64,000 nt of DNA from Toxonevra muliebris (lineage: Eukaryota > Arthropoda > Insecta > Diptera > Pallopteridae). The notes under the pieces are model-generated. The model made no database searches and was not told the DNA's origin. It saw nothing but the letters and a program-made list of their open reading frames with translations. The stretch is taken from the NCBI GenBank assembly GCA_963691655.1, contig OY829328.1:87920400-87984399 (forward strand), in the 5' to 3' direction. The translations under genes were made by a program, and so were the position numbers. Below are positions 12,077 to 24,850 of this stretch, piece by piece (the first letter of the stretch is position 1; each line of letters begins with the position of its first letter).

Positions 12077-15000
12077 ATGTCTGCATTTGATGACGCTTCC
12101 AGTTATCTTCTCAACACAGAAAAAGGCTCAGCCAATACTAGTAGTGCAGGTGTTGTGGGCAGTAGTAGTGGCAGCATGAGTTGGTTTCGTTACCATCGTA
12201 TTTATAAAGTGATTTTGTTGATATTAGTGCTATTGGTTGTGTTGCCTCTATTTGCACACCGTAATCTCTTAAATGTAAGCTGAAAAAAGTGTCTACAAAT
12301 TAAGAACACCAAGCTTGTTTGCCTTCCTAACCAACTGCACAAAATTTTTAGCATTAAAAATAAATAATTTAGGTATTCTTTCTATTTACCTCCTATACTT
12401 ATACTTTCAGCCAGAAAATGATGTACCCTCTACTGATGTGCTGCATCGTAGTCGCCCTCTGCTCGATGCATACGAAGATTTCAGCTCAATGCGGGCCAGT
12501 GACTTGAAAATGCGCATTGAGGAAATGCTAAGGATCAAGGTAATTAATATACACCTTCTACTTCAACATACATTGATATAAAATCAATTCCAGAGTACCG
12601 TCTCCGTGGAATTACGTGAACTAGAATCTCGACGTCAGAAGCTACAATCGGATATTGGGCGTTATAATCAGAAAATAGAAGACCTAAAACAAGAACTGCT
12701 ACGTGAACAAACCGAATTAGAACGTTTGAAAATCTCCGTGGAGCAAGCACAAGTAGCACAAAGGGAAGCTGTACAGCGGAACACACCCGATTTGGCATTG
12801 CCACGCACACTCTATCCCAATACTTTACCACGCAGAATGCCTGCGGTGAGTGCCCTCGCTGCACAACCTTGCGAAATGTACAATTGTTTCGATCATTCAC
12901 GATGCAGCCTCACTTCAGGTTTTCCCGTTTATCTCTACGATCCGGATACATTCAATGTGCTACGTGCTGGTTTTGATATTGATGGTTTCTTGAAGACTAC
13001 CATAAAACAAACGCTCGGCTATAATGCGCACATTGTACGCGAACCAAAGTTAGCGTGTATTTATTTGGTGCTGGTTGGTGAAGCAATGCTAGAACATGAT
13101 TTGCTTAAAAATAATCGCTACACTGCCGAGGAGGAAGAGCATAAGTCTGCGGTGGTACGGCAAACGCAAGAGCATGCTATCGATATGGAGAAGTTGTATA
13201 AATTACCCTTTTGGGGTGGAGATGGGCGTAATCATGTGCTGCTGAATCTAGGACGTCGTGATTTGAATTCTAAAGGCACAAATGCCTTACTTCAACAGAA
13301 TACAATGCGCGCTATTGTAGTGCAATCATCATTTGAACGTTTACAATTTCGCCCGAATTATGACTTGATAGTCCCGCCAATACTCGGACCACCGGGAGGT
13401 GATGTATGGCAAGAGTGTGCTGCAATGGTACCAGCACGTAGAACATATTTGTTGACGTTTCAAGGAGAACTGCGTCCAACTGACGGCATTGTCACAGCAC
13501 ATCCGCTGGATGATTTTATTTTAGAACATTTGGCGGATATGTCAAAGGGTTCAACACAAGACAAGTTTCTGCTACAATTTCAATGTGTCCCAGCAACAGA
13601 GCAGCAGGATGAAAATTCCGTTGTTGATTGGGCTCTATGTGGCACTGATTCTTCACGCAAGTCTATACTTAAAGATTCGACATTTGCGCTGATTTTGCCT
13701 CCACTTGAACAGCGTGTTAGTTCGACGCTTATGCTTGCACGTCTCTATGAAGCACTACGCTCAGGAGCTATTCCTGTAATACTGGGTGCAGACGAAGTAC
13801 GCTTGCCCTATGCCGAGACAATTGATTGGCGCCGAATTGCTTTGCTGTTACCCAAGGCGCGCATAACCGAGTTGCATTTTCTGCTGCGCGCTGTGCAAGA
13901 TGCTGATTTATTGCTAATGCGTCGGCAAGGTCGATTGGTATGGGAACGTTATCTGAGCTCAGTTCAAGCTACTGTCGACACAATAATCGCAAGTTTGCGT
14001 GATCGTTTAGGCATACCACCACGACCAGTACCACCTTACGTAGCACATAGTGTGTTCAATAATACTTTTATACCACTGAAATCAGATCCACCGGTAAGTT
14101 TGGATACCGAACCTGAAGAATCATTGGGACCAATCGAGCCGCCCTATCCAAGCCCAGCCTTTCGACGCAACTACACAATTTTACGTATACAATCGCGTGA
14201 AGCATGGAATGACTGGGTAAGTGAAATTTATGAATATTCCCCCACTGACATTTCATTATATTTTTCATTTAAGGTCGATCCTTTCTACATGTATCCCCAA
14301 TTGCCATTCGATCCTGTACTTCCGTCCGAAGCCAAATTTCTTGGCTCTCATATGGGTTTCCGTCCCATTGGCAAAGGTAGTGGCGGTGCTGGCAAAGAAT
14401 TTAGTGAAGCACTCGGCGGGAATTATCCACGTGAACAATTCACCATTGTCATCCTAACATATGAACGTGAGCAAGTATTAATGGACTCTTTGGGCAGACT
14501 TTATGGTCTGCCATATCTGCATAAGGTGGTTGTCGTTTGGAATTCTCCGAAACCACCATTAGATGATTTACGTTGGCCTGATATTGGTGTACCGGTGGCT
14601 GTGGTACGTGCACCACGCAATTCACTCAACAATCGTTTTCTGCCATTCGATGTTATCGAAACTGAAGCGGTACTCTCTGTGGATGATGATGCTCATTTGC
14701 GACACGATGAAATTTTATTCGGTTTTCGTGTATGGCGTGAACACCGCGATCGCATCGTAGGCTTCCCTGGACGTTTCTTAGCATGGGATCTTAACAGCAA
14801 TCACAATTGGAATTATAATTCCAATTATAGTTGTGAGCTGAGCATGGTGTTAACGGGTGCTGCGTTTGTACACAAATACTACATGTATTTGTATACATAT
14901 CATTTGCCTCAAGCGATACGTGATAAAGTGGATGAGTATATGAATTGTGAAGATATTGCTATGAATTTCTTAGTATCACATATTACACGAAAGCCACCAG

Positions 15001-15290
15001 TTAAAGTGACATCACGTTGGACATTCCGTTGCCCGGGCTGCCCGGTATCGTTAAGTGAAGATGATACTCATTTTCAAGAGCGGCACAAATGCATAAATTT
15101 TTTTGCACAGGTTTGTTTATTATTGTCAACGTCATAACGAATATATATATTCCTTGTTTTAATTAAAACCTTTTATATTTTATAGGTGTTTGGCTATACA
15201 CCTTTATTAAATACACAATATCGAGCTGATTCAATACTCTTCAAAACACGAATACCACACGATAAACAGAAATGTTTCAAATACATATAA
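12077..15290 (+). CDS. botv: Brother of tout-velu / EXTL3-type exostosin glycosyltransferase
   Basis: Golgi type II membrane enzyme of the EXTL3 group, which adds the first GlcNAc that commits the linker to heparan sulfate. Exons 12077-12274, 12411-12539, 12594-14216, 14274-15110 and 15186-15290 join in frame to give 963 residues, close to the size I recall for fly Botv. In order: a short cytosolic tail, a membrane anchor (about 43-59), a coiled coil (about 112-165), an exostosin domain starting at the Cys-rich [12 protein letters not shown] (202), and a C-terminal GT64 domain from about 705 with the metal-binding DDD at 787-789 ([13 protein letters not shown]). The first ATG of the open frame is at 12077; upstream the frame opens without an ATG. 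Intron 3 (14217-14273) is 57 nt, in frame and free of stops. Confidence 0.93.
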
Positions 15291-16796
15291 GGAAAAAGTA
15301 CTAACTAAAGTTTTTGCACAAGATCGGCTACTACAATCGAATTAAGTAAATAAGTACATAATAATATAACTATTGACTGCAAATGTTTTATAAAAAGCTA
15401 TCAATTAATTTGCTTGTGTCATATTAGTTTTTTAACCCTATGTTTAGTATAGTTAAAATAAGCAAAAATATCACTGTTAATGTTGTAAAAAACCAACACA
15501 AACAAGACAACTGCTAAGGATTAATACTGCTGTTAGGCAACATCAGTCCATTATGGACTAAAACCGAGATTTTCGTATCGCATTATATTTTTAAACAAAT
15601 GCCACGGCGACGTAAAACTGTTTAATTTTTTTCGTTTGTTTCGAGTAGCGAACTAAGGGATTCTGCAATTTAAACGTTTGGCGATGGTATTTGTAAAAGA
15701 GTGGCAGACTGGTGTGCCAGCTTACTCATGTTCGATTTCCAAACAGTGAATAATTGCTATAATAAATATCAAAAGCCATTTCGGTGCCTTAGGTTGAGAC
15801 TCAATTATGAAATAGTAATATTAAAAATATCGACCAAAAGCGCATTTTCATATACTAGTTTTAAACACATCAATTGGTCTAACACAAAATATTCACAATA
15901 TCTTTATGGTTTGAATTAAACCTCTGAAATACATAATCCTTGACAGCGCTTAATGTGTTTGTTATTTAAGAAATGCCAACAACATTTGTGGTTTTATTTG
16001 TAAATACAAACCTAGATTTATACTAACTTTAAAAAAAAACTATCCTTATGGTGCAATATAAACTATTATATTTTTTAAACTACTTACTGTAACTATTTTT
16101 CAATTTTGACATGAATTTTTTCTTTTTATTTCTTGTTATTTTTCCCAATAATTTGTTAATAACTGCACAGCTGAAAAAGCAAAATGAAAATAAAATGGTT
16201 ACCTTCATTATACCTTCAAATTAAATATTAAACAACCAATTTTACTCACCATTTGATACTCGATTTCAAAATGTTTCTTGTATCAAGATAGTCCATATAA
16301 TTTTAAGAAATGTACTTAAAATTATCTTCATGATTCAGAATTTCTTTTATTTTTACTGATAATCATTAAAAACTCTGTTACATCCTCGATATATGTATAT
16401 TACTTAGGTATATATACACTATATCTCTTTTTTAAGTATATATATATATAATGGAATTGTAATTTTTATTTGTTTACATTCTCATATTATTATAAAATAT
16501 TTTAGTTTTACAAATAAATACGTTTTTTTTATAGAAAAAAAACTAGTGACATTTTAAATGTATTGTTTGTTTATAAAAAAATAAGGAAATTGAGAAATGT
16601 ATCTTTTAGAGCAAGTTTTTTTTTTTATAAATTTTTTTCTTTAGAAGGAGCAACAGCGACAGCATATATCACAATATATAAATTAATGAGAAAACGTTTA
16701 AATGCTTTTCTTTTGATTGTAATAAATTTTTAGAATATATCTTTTTTTATAAATATATGAAAAAAAAATACATAATTTTTTTTTTTACACAAATGT

Positions 16797-16913
16797 TCAG
16801 ATTTGAAAAATAAGGAATAATAGGAATAAGAATAATACATCATCAGCTTAGATACATCGTATATATATATGCATAAAAATATTCATACATACAATATATA
16901 TATATGTAGTAAA
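16797..16913. repeat. Left long direct repeat flanking the 1.2-kb insert
   Basis: Shares AATAAGAATAATACATCATC, then AGCTTAGATACATCGT, GCATAAAAATAT and the (AT)n-AGTAAA end with 18104-18248. It is 117 bp, against 145 bp on the right. The right copy has about 27 extra bases after ACATCGTA. Confidence 0.85.
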
Positions 16914-18103
16914 TCGCAGGTCCTCTCACGACAAATCCGCAAAAACGGCGATCTTCTAGCATACCATATACGGCTCGAAGACATGCTTGATCGATTGATA
17001 AGCACTTATCAGTCGGCATTGTAAGCTTGTATAACCTGAGTAAATAAAAATTCATCAAAAATTTCATTTTAATATTTAGTTGATCTTCGGAGATCGTTGT
17101 GTAAAGAGCATCTACACAGCAACAGTATAAAATCATCAACAAATATGAAACTTGATAAGGAAAATTTATCAATTAATTGCCACAGAAGGATCATCGTCGT
17201 TAACGAATGTAAAGAAAGGTTTACGTCCGAGTTGTTTTTTCATAACAACATCAGCGTTCACGATAATAGTCGTGTATGCACTTCTTTCAAACGATGCAGA
17301 TACTAGTTTAAATAGTTTAAACTTCATAAAATTGCTTCAACTAATACCTCAACATTTATCATAGAACGATGACGATAATTTTTATAATAGCAAAATAAGA
17401 TTAAAATATTGGCACGAACGTCTACCATTCTATAGGTTACAAAGATATAACGAATGAGATAATTCTAAAAATTTCCAACTTATTCAGTTTTGAAATGATG
17501 CGGTAGACATTACGCTCGTTATGATACGTTCACCGTTTTTGTCTGCTAAAAAGTTTAAAACTCTATACAGGTTCGTGGGCTTCATTTGCCGAAATAAAAA
17601 ATACGCCCATTCCCCCAGTGTCATTTAGTATGAATACAATTTCTACGCCATCGTCGTCACAAACGACACTATCCAAAAAATATAAAACTACTACTAACAG
17701 TAACAAAGAAGAGAACAAAATTCGCAAACCAAATACGATGTTAGAATTGAACTCGATTCGGGATTAAGTTTACTCGTTGGCGGAATACGTAATGGTGAAT
17801 TATTGAAAATTTCCAGCCGATACTATCATCATATAGCTTAATGCTTGGAACAAAAACAATTCATCATCCATGTCCGATTCAGATTCTGAGGAATATACAT
17901 AGAACCAATTACATATTTTCGCAGTCAAACAAGAATTAGTCTCCCAACGAAAGGTATCCAGGATCCAACAACAAGCTTACATATGTCGCGAGAAAAAGAT
18001 TCGCAGTATTGCGAAAAAAATAATCTATGATGACGAAGAGAAAACTGAATCCCCACTAAAGTCTCTTTAAAGTATGCATAGGATCGCCACAGATAGCCCC
18101 TGC
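16914..18103. pseudogene. Insert of unknown origin with decayed coding-like segments
   Basis: About 1.19 kb between two long direct repeats. On the plus strand there are protein-like runs in shifting frames: a Ser/Thr/Lys-rich start at 17631 (MNTISTPSSSQTT), a run with ELDSGLSLLVGGIRNGELLK near 17740-17800, and an acidic start MSDSDSEEYT near 17870 followed by a stop and then a charged stretch to 18070. On the minus strand 16920-17172 reads openly, including TDKCLSIDQACLRAVYGMLE. No introns are apparent. I cannot assign a family. Candidate sources are a retrocopy, a transposon or DNA captured from another organism, and the breaks show it is not functional now. Confidence 0.45.
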
Positions 18104-18248
18104 TCAGATTCGAAAAATAATGAAAAATAGTAATAAGAATAATACATCATCAGCTTAGATACATCGTACACAGTACACATGATATAAAGATCTACATATA
18201 TATGCATAAAAATATACATACATACAATATATATATATATATAGTAAA
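18104..18248. repeat. Right long direct repeat flanking the 1.2-kb insert
   Basis: Partner of 16797-16913. It begins TCAGATTCGAAAAATAATG and ends in (AT)n-AGTAAA. These repeats are far too long for a target-site duplication and do not look like known LTRs. Confidence 0.85.
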
Positions 18249-18442
18249 CCAATTAAAATATAACAAACTATATAAAAATAAAATTATAAGCATTTTTCAA
18301 CATAAATTTGGCATAATTTAAATATTATAATAGTATTATTATTTAGGATAAATATGTATGCATTCAAAAATTTAGTGCTTCACTTTCATCATCTACGCTT
18401 TTTTTTTTTTTTTTTATCTGCTTTGTTTTTGTGTTTTTGCTT

Positions 18443-21400
18443 TTAATTTTCTTGTAAGCTCAACTTCAATGCTTGCTCAATCATTTCTTGCTCACGTTGT
18501 AGTTCTAATTCATATTGTTGTTGATCTTGTCGACTTAAACGTAATGCCATTGCTAAATCTGGATCCATATATCTAAATCCGCCATCATCATCGTCTGAAA
18601 CAGGTGAACCGGTGGCACCACGTGCCCCAGCAGCGGCACCACAAAGTGATTCTTGTAGAACTCTATATAGGTGTTTTTTGATTTATTTTGAAGAAAAATC
18701 GCAACGAGGAATGTTTAAGGGGAAAGATTATAAGGTTATTTGGCAATAAAGGTTAGTACATAGTAATATAGGATAATGCTCAAAAGATTAATAAAGCGTA
18801 TGAAATGCATGCAAATTTTATATACATATGTCAATGATTAGTTGTGACAGTATAATGTCATATCAAGTTGATGGGGGAGTGGTCTTAGTTTAATAAGTGA
18901 GAGGAGTCATGTAGTCTTACTTTACTGTAACTTAGATGAAAAATTATCTGCATAGTTTAAAACTGATCTTTCTTAATGAATATAGAAATATGGGTGTGAT
19001 ACTGCTTTACTTTACTGTACACTAGACGATTTTCATAGATTTGATTGTTGATCATAATTGAGGGGAAGAGCAACAAAATATGCTCTACTTTAAAGTGGTT
19101 TTCTAGATGCGATTTCTGATTATATTTAATTGAATGGATTGGTAAATTATCAGAGGAAACATGCGATTGTTTATTACTTTAGAGTGAATGTTTATAGATC
19201 AACATTTGCTTTCACATTATTTTATCGATTATATTTTAAGCTTCGTTGCAATAGTTAAAATTGATTATGAAATCAAGCGGGAATCACAGTTTAATCTATG
19301 AGAGGAATATTTAAAAGCTTTAAGAAATTTGGTAAAGTGCTTAGAAGGGCAAATCTAAAACTATTTGAATATGTTTTTCATTTTAGTTATATCATTTTTA
19401 AATTGATTTGCTGGTGCCGATGTTGAGCGGCCACGTTGCATATGCAAAGGCGAAGGTGATAGATTTTCCCGTTGCTTATCACACATGGGAGTAGTAGGTT
19501 GTTCTCTTTTGAAATATTGATTGGGGGAAGACAATGAAAGATGACCGCCAACACCAGCACCCACACCCAATGCAGTAGACGTAGAATTCGATTTGGCTAT
19601 AGTGTTGCTGGTAGCATTAGCAGTTGTTGAAGTGGGATGTGTTTTACCAAATTTATTATAATTGCAAGGCGATAAACGATGTGGTGGTGAACGATTACTA
19701 TATGTTTTCTTTGGTATAGAAAGTCTAATATAGTGAATGAGTACGTTTTATACAATAATAAAAGCACGAATAGCAGGTAGAAAGCAAAAAAAGTAAAGTA
19801 AGTTATTAATTTTAGTATTTGTTAAATTTTTTTTTAGTATTTATGAAAAAAAATCATGCAAAGAAATTTAATTTAAAAATTATATTTACCTTTGTAGCTG
19901 CTCATCCTCTTCGGGTAAAAAATTCGAATCAGAAGAACCTTGGCCACGCAACGCCTCCCAGATATCAACTTTATCATTCTCCTCAATGAGAACACCACAC
20001 GCAGCAGCACCTGCTGCGCCAGTAACTCCTACAACACCAACACCGCCGCTGCCGCCACCTCCCGACTCTACAAGACTCTGTTCGATTGCATATTGCAGCA
20101 TATCATCTTCATCGAGTGGCATTTGACGACGTGAATCTGCATCTTAAAATGAGCACGATTAGATTAAATTATTTGGAACGATTCAAATTTTATTACTCTC
20201 ACCTCTATTCGTATAATGGCTTGGTATATCAAAACAACGATCGTCAACAATGCACGTAATACGGTCCGACTCATTTATCGTTGTGACATTATCAACGGGC
20301 GTGGTTATAGCGAATACATTTCCAAATGTAATACAAGCATTCAAAACATGGAAGAGTGGAATTTCAACTTTAACCGGAAAACCAGAAGGCAGTTGCATTG
20401 TGATAAAGTCTTTTAATTTGGACACATGTGGACTAGCCATGGTAGACATTAAATCCAATATAGGAAGAACTTGTTCTTGCAAGCGTATGGGGTATTCTTC
20501 GGAGAGCCAAAGGTTAGCTTTGAAGCGTTGAATCTATAATAAAATAAAAGAGAGCAAAATTAATAAAAAGCAAGAGTACAAGACACATAATGAGGTTAAG
20601 GAAGTTGTAGAAAGGGTTTTAAACATAGAGATCAAAGAAAAAGTTTATCACTATGAGCCAAAGCTTTCAAGAGTAACAATGAGCAAAAAACACAGTGTTA
20701 TTGAATGGGAGTCGCAAGGCGGAGTTTACTTTGCAGACGTAAATTGCCGCAATTCCTTTCGATTCAAAAGCCTTTTGAAGTTTTGAAAGTAAATTGCTTT
20801 GAAAAAGAGGACACAAGTTTCTGTTTTTCTTATTTACATAAAAAATTTGAGAATCTATTATTTTTACCTTTGTATTGACTTTTTTAGGTTTTCCAATATC
20901 TCGATTATTCAAATCAATTTCACCAGAAAAATATTCCTCTGGTGTGATAATATTTTTTGGAGATGCACTTCCAGAGCTACTACTGATATTATCCTCTTCA
21001 GTTGCACCACTAGCACCACAATTTTCATTTTGTTGTTCAGAAGCGCTTGGTAATGGCGATGGCGTCTAAAAAAAAAAAAATTTCTATTAAAATTTATTAA
21101 ACTAAAATATTTAAAATATGTGCATTACCTTGTCTCGATTATTTACGGTATCAGCGGTCCGTGAATTTGGAAATTCTTCTTCTGCTATACCCAAAAAACT
21201 GTGCAATGGGGTACGCGCCGTTTTACTCTATAATCAAATACAAAATACATTCAATTTTAAGCAACACTAGAAAAATCTCAAACACCCACCTTAATTTGCT
21301 CATCATTTAAATGATCCATACGTGTTTTCGTTATAAATTCGACATTGCTAGCACCGTAAACTTTACAATTATAACCATTGATATTTTCAGATTTTTCACT

Positions 21401-23652
21401 ACGCCAACCCCAAATGCCCGATTTATTACGTTCAAAACTAATTTTTTCCATTTCAATTGAGTTTGTGATAACTGGCGCATTGAGACGTGCACGTACCGCA
21501 CCAATCGGAGGTGGTATCGCATTAATATCACCAATTTCATTATTCATTTGTTCGACCATTACTTCGTGCGTATCATGATCGATTTCAATCATTGTTGCAG
21601 CGTCCTCTGTAAGAAAATATGGAAATTTAGAAGATTTTCTTTAGTCACATTGTGATATGTGCACTTACTTGAGCCTTTAAATATATATGAACGATTCCCT
21701 CGTTGCCATGTATTATTATCAAAACCTAAAAGTGTTGTATCGATGCGTACATTAGCGCCACGTTTGTAAACTTTATATGTATCGCTTGGACAGTAACGTG
21801 ACATTAGTGGAACTATATATGTAGGGAAAATATAGAAATAAAAAATAATAATTAGTATTCACGTTTAACTATGAACAGAGTAACGATTATCAAATTAAAA
21901 ACTTTCAATTTCCACGTAACATTAATGCATAACGCTCATATCTATACAGTTTTTCTCAGTAGACTCCAAAATCGCATACCGCTTATTTTTTTTACCAAAA
22001 TACTGCGCTTATACTATATATAATATACAATTTAATTTAACGCTGTGAAATTCAAATTTATCAATCGCAATGCAAAACGTCACAGAGAACAATGGTAACA
22101 TGTTACGAGTATACTTTTGATTGACGTGGCAACACTGAAAGCGATTCTGATCGGCAAATGTTACTTCTATAAATACTTCATAATAAAGCCGGAACTGTTT
22201 CGTCAAGTTTCTTCAAAGGACAAATACAATACAACAACTACAGATGGAGATATTGAAATGGTGAACGAAGACGGTTCAGATGATTCTATTGATACCGCAA
22301 AATATACAGTTTTTTCAAATCGATTTACTGTCTTTTTAAATGTTTGGTAGAAAAAAGACACGAGCGTTATTCATGCATCATCAGATTAGAAAAAAAATAT
22401 TCCAAGTATCTATTTTATATTAAATATTCGCGAGAGACTGCACGAATTGACGCTGCTTCTGCGATATTCGTTCGCCTCTTTCCAGTTCGTTTTTTTACGA
22501 AGGTGAGTGTGCGAACTCACTCTATTTGTTGTATTGTGATAAGTTTTGAAATTGAATGACTAATTGAGAAATTTGGTATTTGAATCATTCTTTACACTCT
22601 GCCAAAATATGTACGTTTTCAAATCTTTACCCCATGACGTGAATTCCCATTTCATTTCGATATAAAAATCCGGAGCATCCAATAAATGCTGCAACAGTTT
22701 GGGTACATGTGTAACACGTTGAACATGCCGCTGCAAGTCGCGTACTTCAATGATGGCAGTTAAAATATCTTCATCACCAGAGCAAACGGCTTCTTGAACA
22801 ACTGCAGAAAAGCGAAAAAGGAAAAAAATAATATGCATACATGAACATTAAATTTCTACAAACACAGGCAGCAACTTACTTGACCATCCTTCATGTTCAT
22901 AGGTAGCATTACACTTGGCAGTTAAAAGGCACTTGACACATTGTAGATTTGATAATTTAACAGCTAACATCAGCGGTGTACGACCTCGTGGATCGATTTT
23001 TTCCTTATCATACTACAAACACAACAACAATAATAACAATAAATTAAATGTAATTAAATGATATGGGAGAAATGTAAAGCAATTTAATGAATCAACACAA
23101 TTGTGCTTTGTGTCAGCAATTTAATAAATTCTAATCACAAAATCCCAAATTATAATTATTCAAACAATATTCGCTCCATGACTCATACACTTAGACTCCT
23201 CGCGCCAGCAACCCGTCCACACAAGCACACACACACCAATTGATATGCAGTCACAGACACAATGCACGATGCACAATGATGACTGCGTCTCGCTGCATTT
23301 TGCAGAAATTCACATTTCATACTTTCTCGTTTATTATTCTGCCTCAATGCCATTTAGCATTTCTGGTGTTCTAATTAAATTAACGCCTTTTCACGTTTTT
23401 TTTTTATATACTAGCGCTGCACCTACATATATAAACATACGAAGCACTTGTGGAAATTAACACTACCAAAATGTTAATGAATTTTATAAATATTTAGGTT
23501 GCTTGATTGCTTACTGGCACTGGTGCATCTTGCTCCTTCTTCTTCCTTCTTACCATTTCCGCTTTTAGGGCTTTCTTCAGCTCATCAATATTATTATTCC
23601 ATACATGCCAATGCAGGGGATATTCCCTTTTTATATCCTCTACAGTCTTCAT
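18443..23652 (-). CDS. Ankrd13: ANKRD13-family ankyrin/UIM protein
   Basis: Family members bind ubiquitinated membrane cargo at endosomes and the plasma membrane through several ubiquitin-interacting motifs (UIMs). Exons 23515-23652, 22880-23012, 22631-22801, 21669-21812, 21290-21606, 21129-21227, 20868-21065, 20203-20533, 19890-20142 and 18443-18662 join in frame to give 667 residues (human ANKRD13A, about 590). Hallmarks: N-terminal ankyrin part (YPLHWHVWNN, KIDPRGRTPLMLAV), the family core (EMKWEFTSWVPLMSRYCP, RIDTTLLGFDNNTWQRG, FERNKSGIWGWRSEK, PSGFPVKVEIPLFHVLNA), then four UIMs: LDEDDMLQYAIEQSL, EEDEQLQRVLQESL (built across the last intron), DPDLAMALRLS and EMIEQALKLSL. A Gly/Ala-rich linker follows UIM1. 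Exon 1 has a second good donor after 23554, also in frame, which would drop 13 Lys/Arg-rich residues (654 aa). The D. melanogaster counterpart is, from memory, CG5742. Confidence 0.92.
19361..19724 (-). CDS. Alternative last exon of the ANKRD13 gene
   Basis: This lies inside the last intron. A good acceptor (CACTATATTAG) begins an open stretch of 121 codons whose phase fits exon 9 (19890-20142) exactly. Splicing here gives a 715-residue product ending in a Ser/Thr/Pro- and Asn-rich tail (LSIPKKTYSNRSPPHRLS ...) with a stop at 19361. An AATAAA on the minus strand (19170-19175) lies 186 nt past the stop. This form keeps UIM1 but loses the second half of UIM2 and all of UIM3 and UIM4. It may instead be an internal exon I failed to resolve, but no compelling donor was seen. 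Confidence 0.55.
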
Positions 23653-24599
23653 ATTTGTTGTTATAAATATTAAATTCGTCTGCTTTTTTGAGCACTACTT
23701 CTTGAATTATAGTTATTTGTTCTGCTTCCAATTAACAACACAAAATAAGAATTTACGATATTTTTTCTCTATTGACGACAGCAGACGGACGACAGGCAGC
23801 AGTGCACTCAGTTGTCATTTTAATGCAAATTTTGCGAAAAAGAGATAACAACATCGCGAATGTACGTACAGAAAAAAGTCAAAAGTTAAATATTTTTCCA
23901 TGGATGCAATTTCAGGGTTGCAAATTTAGAACTTTTAAGGATTTCATAAAATTTTTTGCGAAATACAAATCAAAAAGTCGACTATCAAATTAAAGTTCCG
24001 GTTTTCATAGAAAAATTTCACTTCTAGTTTTGAAATTATTTTTATAAAACAAATTTTTGTGTGCACACAAAGTCTGCATTTAACGGTGTGATTAGTTTCA
24101 TGAGGTTCTGGCATTCCCTTTTGAAGTTTCATGTAGCATTTATACGATGTGACTAGTTTCATGAAACTTTCGTTATTATGGTTTTCGTCGATATGAGAAA
24201 ACATGAGACTACAAAAGTATATAAAGACAAACGTCAAAAAGTTTCATGAAATGCTGTCCGAGAGATTTTGTTAGTCAATGCAACCACTGGTACCACACTG
24301 AGCTACCTGTTCTAGAGACCGATTTTATCAATGGTGCTACAAAAAACTAAGGATGATAGAAAGATTGCACCGTGAGGTTAGAGCTGATTAAATTATTATA
24401 GTGTAATTATAATGTACAATAAATTGGAATTTGACAGTTCGCCCTCGTCAAACTACAATAGTGGTGGGTGTAGATGCTCAAAATACAATCTTTTTTTTTT
24501 TGCAGGGCAAAGCACAATCTTTATTTTTTTCATTCTTGGCTGAATTCGATGTTGCCAATAAAAATGTGGAACCGTGATAGAATTATAACAAGTGATGGC

Positions 24600-24850
24600 A
24601 GCGTCAGTGTGGTCGCCGTAGCCTAGTACACGGTTTCATATTTTGGCATGCTCAAAAATCAAAAATAGAAAATAAAATTTTTTCTACACGGCACCACCTC
24701 TTGGCTTAGCAATGGCAAACCTCCAAGAAGAAAAATGCCTATGAAAAGCTTTTCACTTCGCCATTCGGATTCAGCATAAAACTGTATAGGTCCCTTCCTC
24801 GGCCTTGGCCCTCCAGGGGCTGTTGTGCCATAATAGTAGTAGTATAGATA
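24600..24850 (+). mobile_element. SINE relic
   Basis: The body shares blocks with the well-bounded SINE at 59575-59884: AATGGCAAACCTCC against AATGGCAAGGCAAAACC, and GCCATTCGGATTCAGCAT against GCCGTTCGGAATCAGCAT, followed by AAACTGTATAGGTCC against AAACTCTAGGTCC. A tRNA-like head (GTGGTCGCCGTAGCCTAGT) begins near 24610 but no B box was found. The 3' end runs into a TAG-rich stretch near 24835. Confidence 0.6.

Larger units (their letters stand above)
15291..18442. other. Convergent spacer between botv and ANKRD13
   Basis: Holds the 3' UTRs of both genes and AT-rich low-complexity DNA, including (TA)n near 16435 and long T runs. An AATAAA for botv is present near 15760. The right half is occupied by the repeat-bounded insert described separately. 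No intact gene was seen. Confidence 0.6.

Noticed and set aside
12594..15137. A single uninterrupted 843-codon exon for botv.
   Set aside because: The frame is open by chance through a 57-nt intron and into intron 4. Consensus splice sites and better family fit support two breaks, and the C terminus lies in an exon at 15186-15290.
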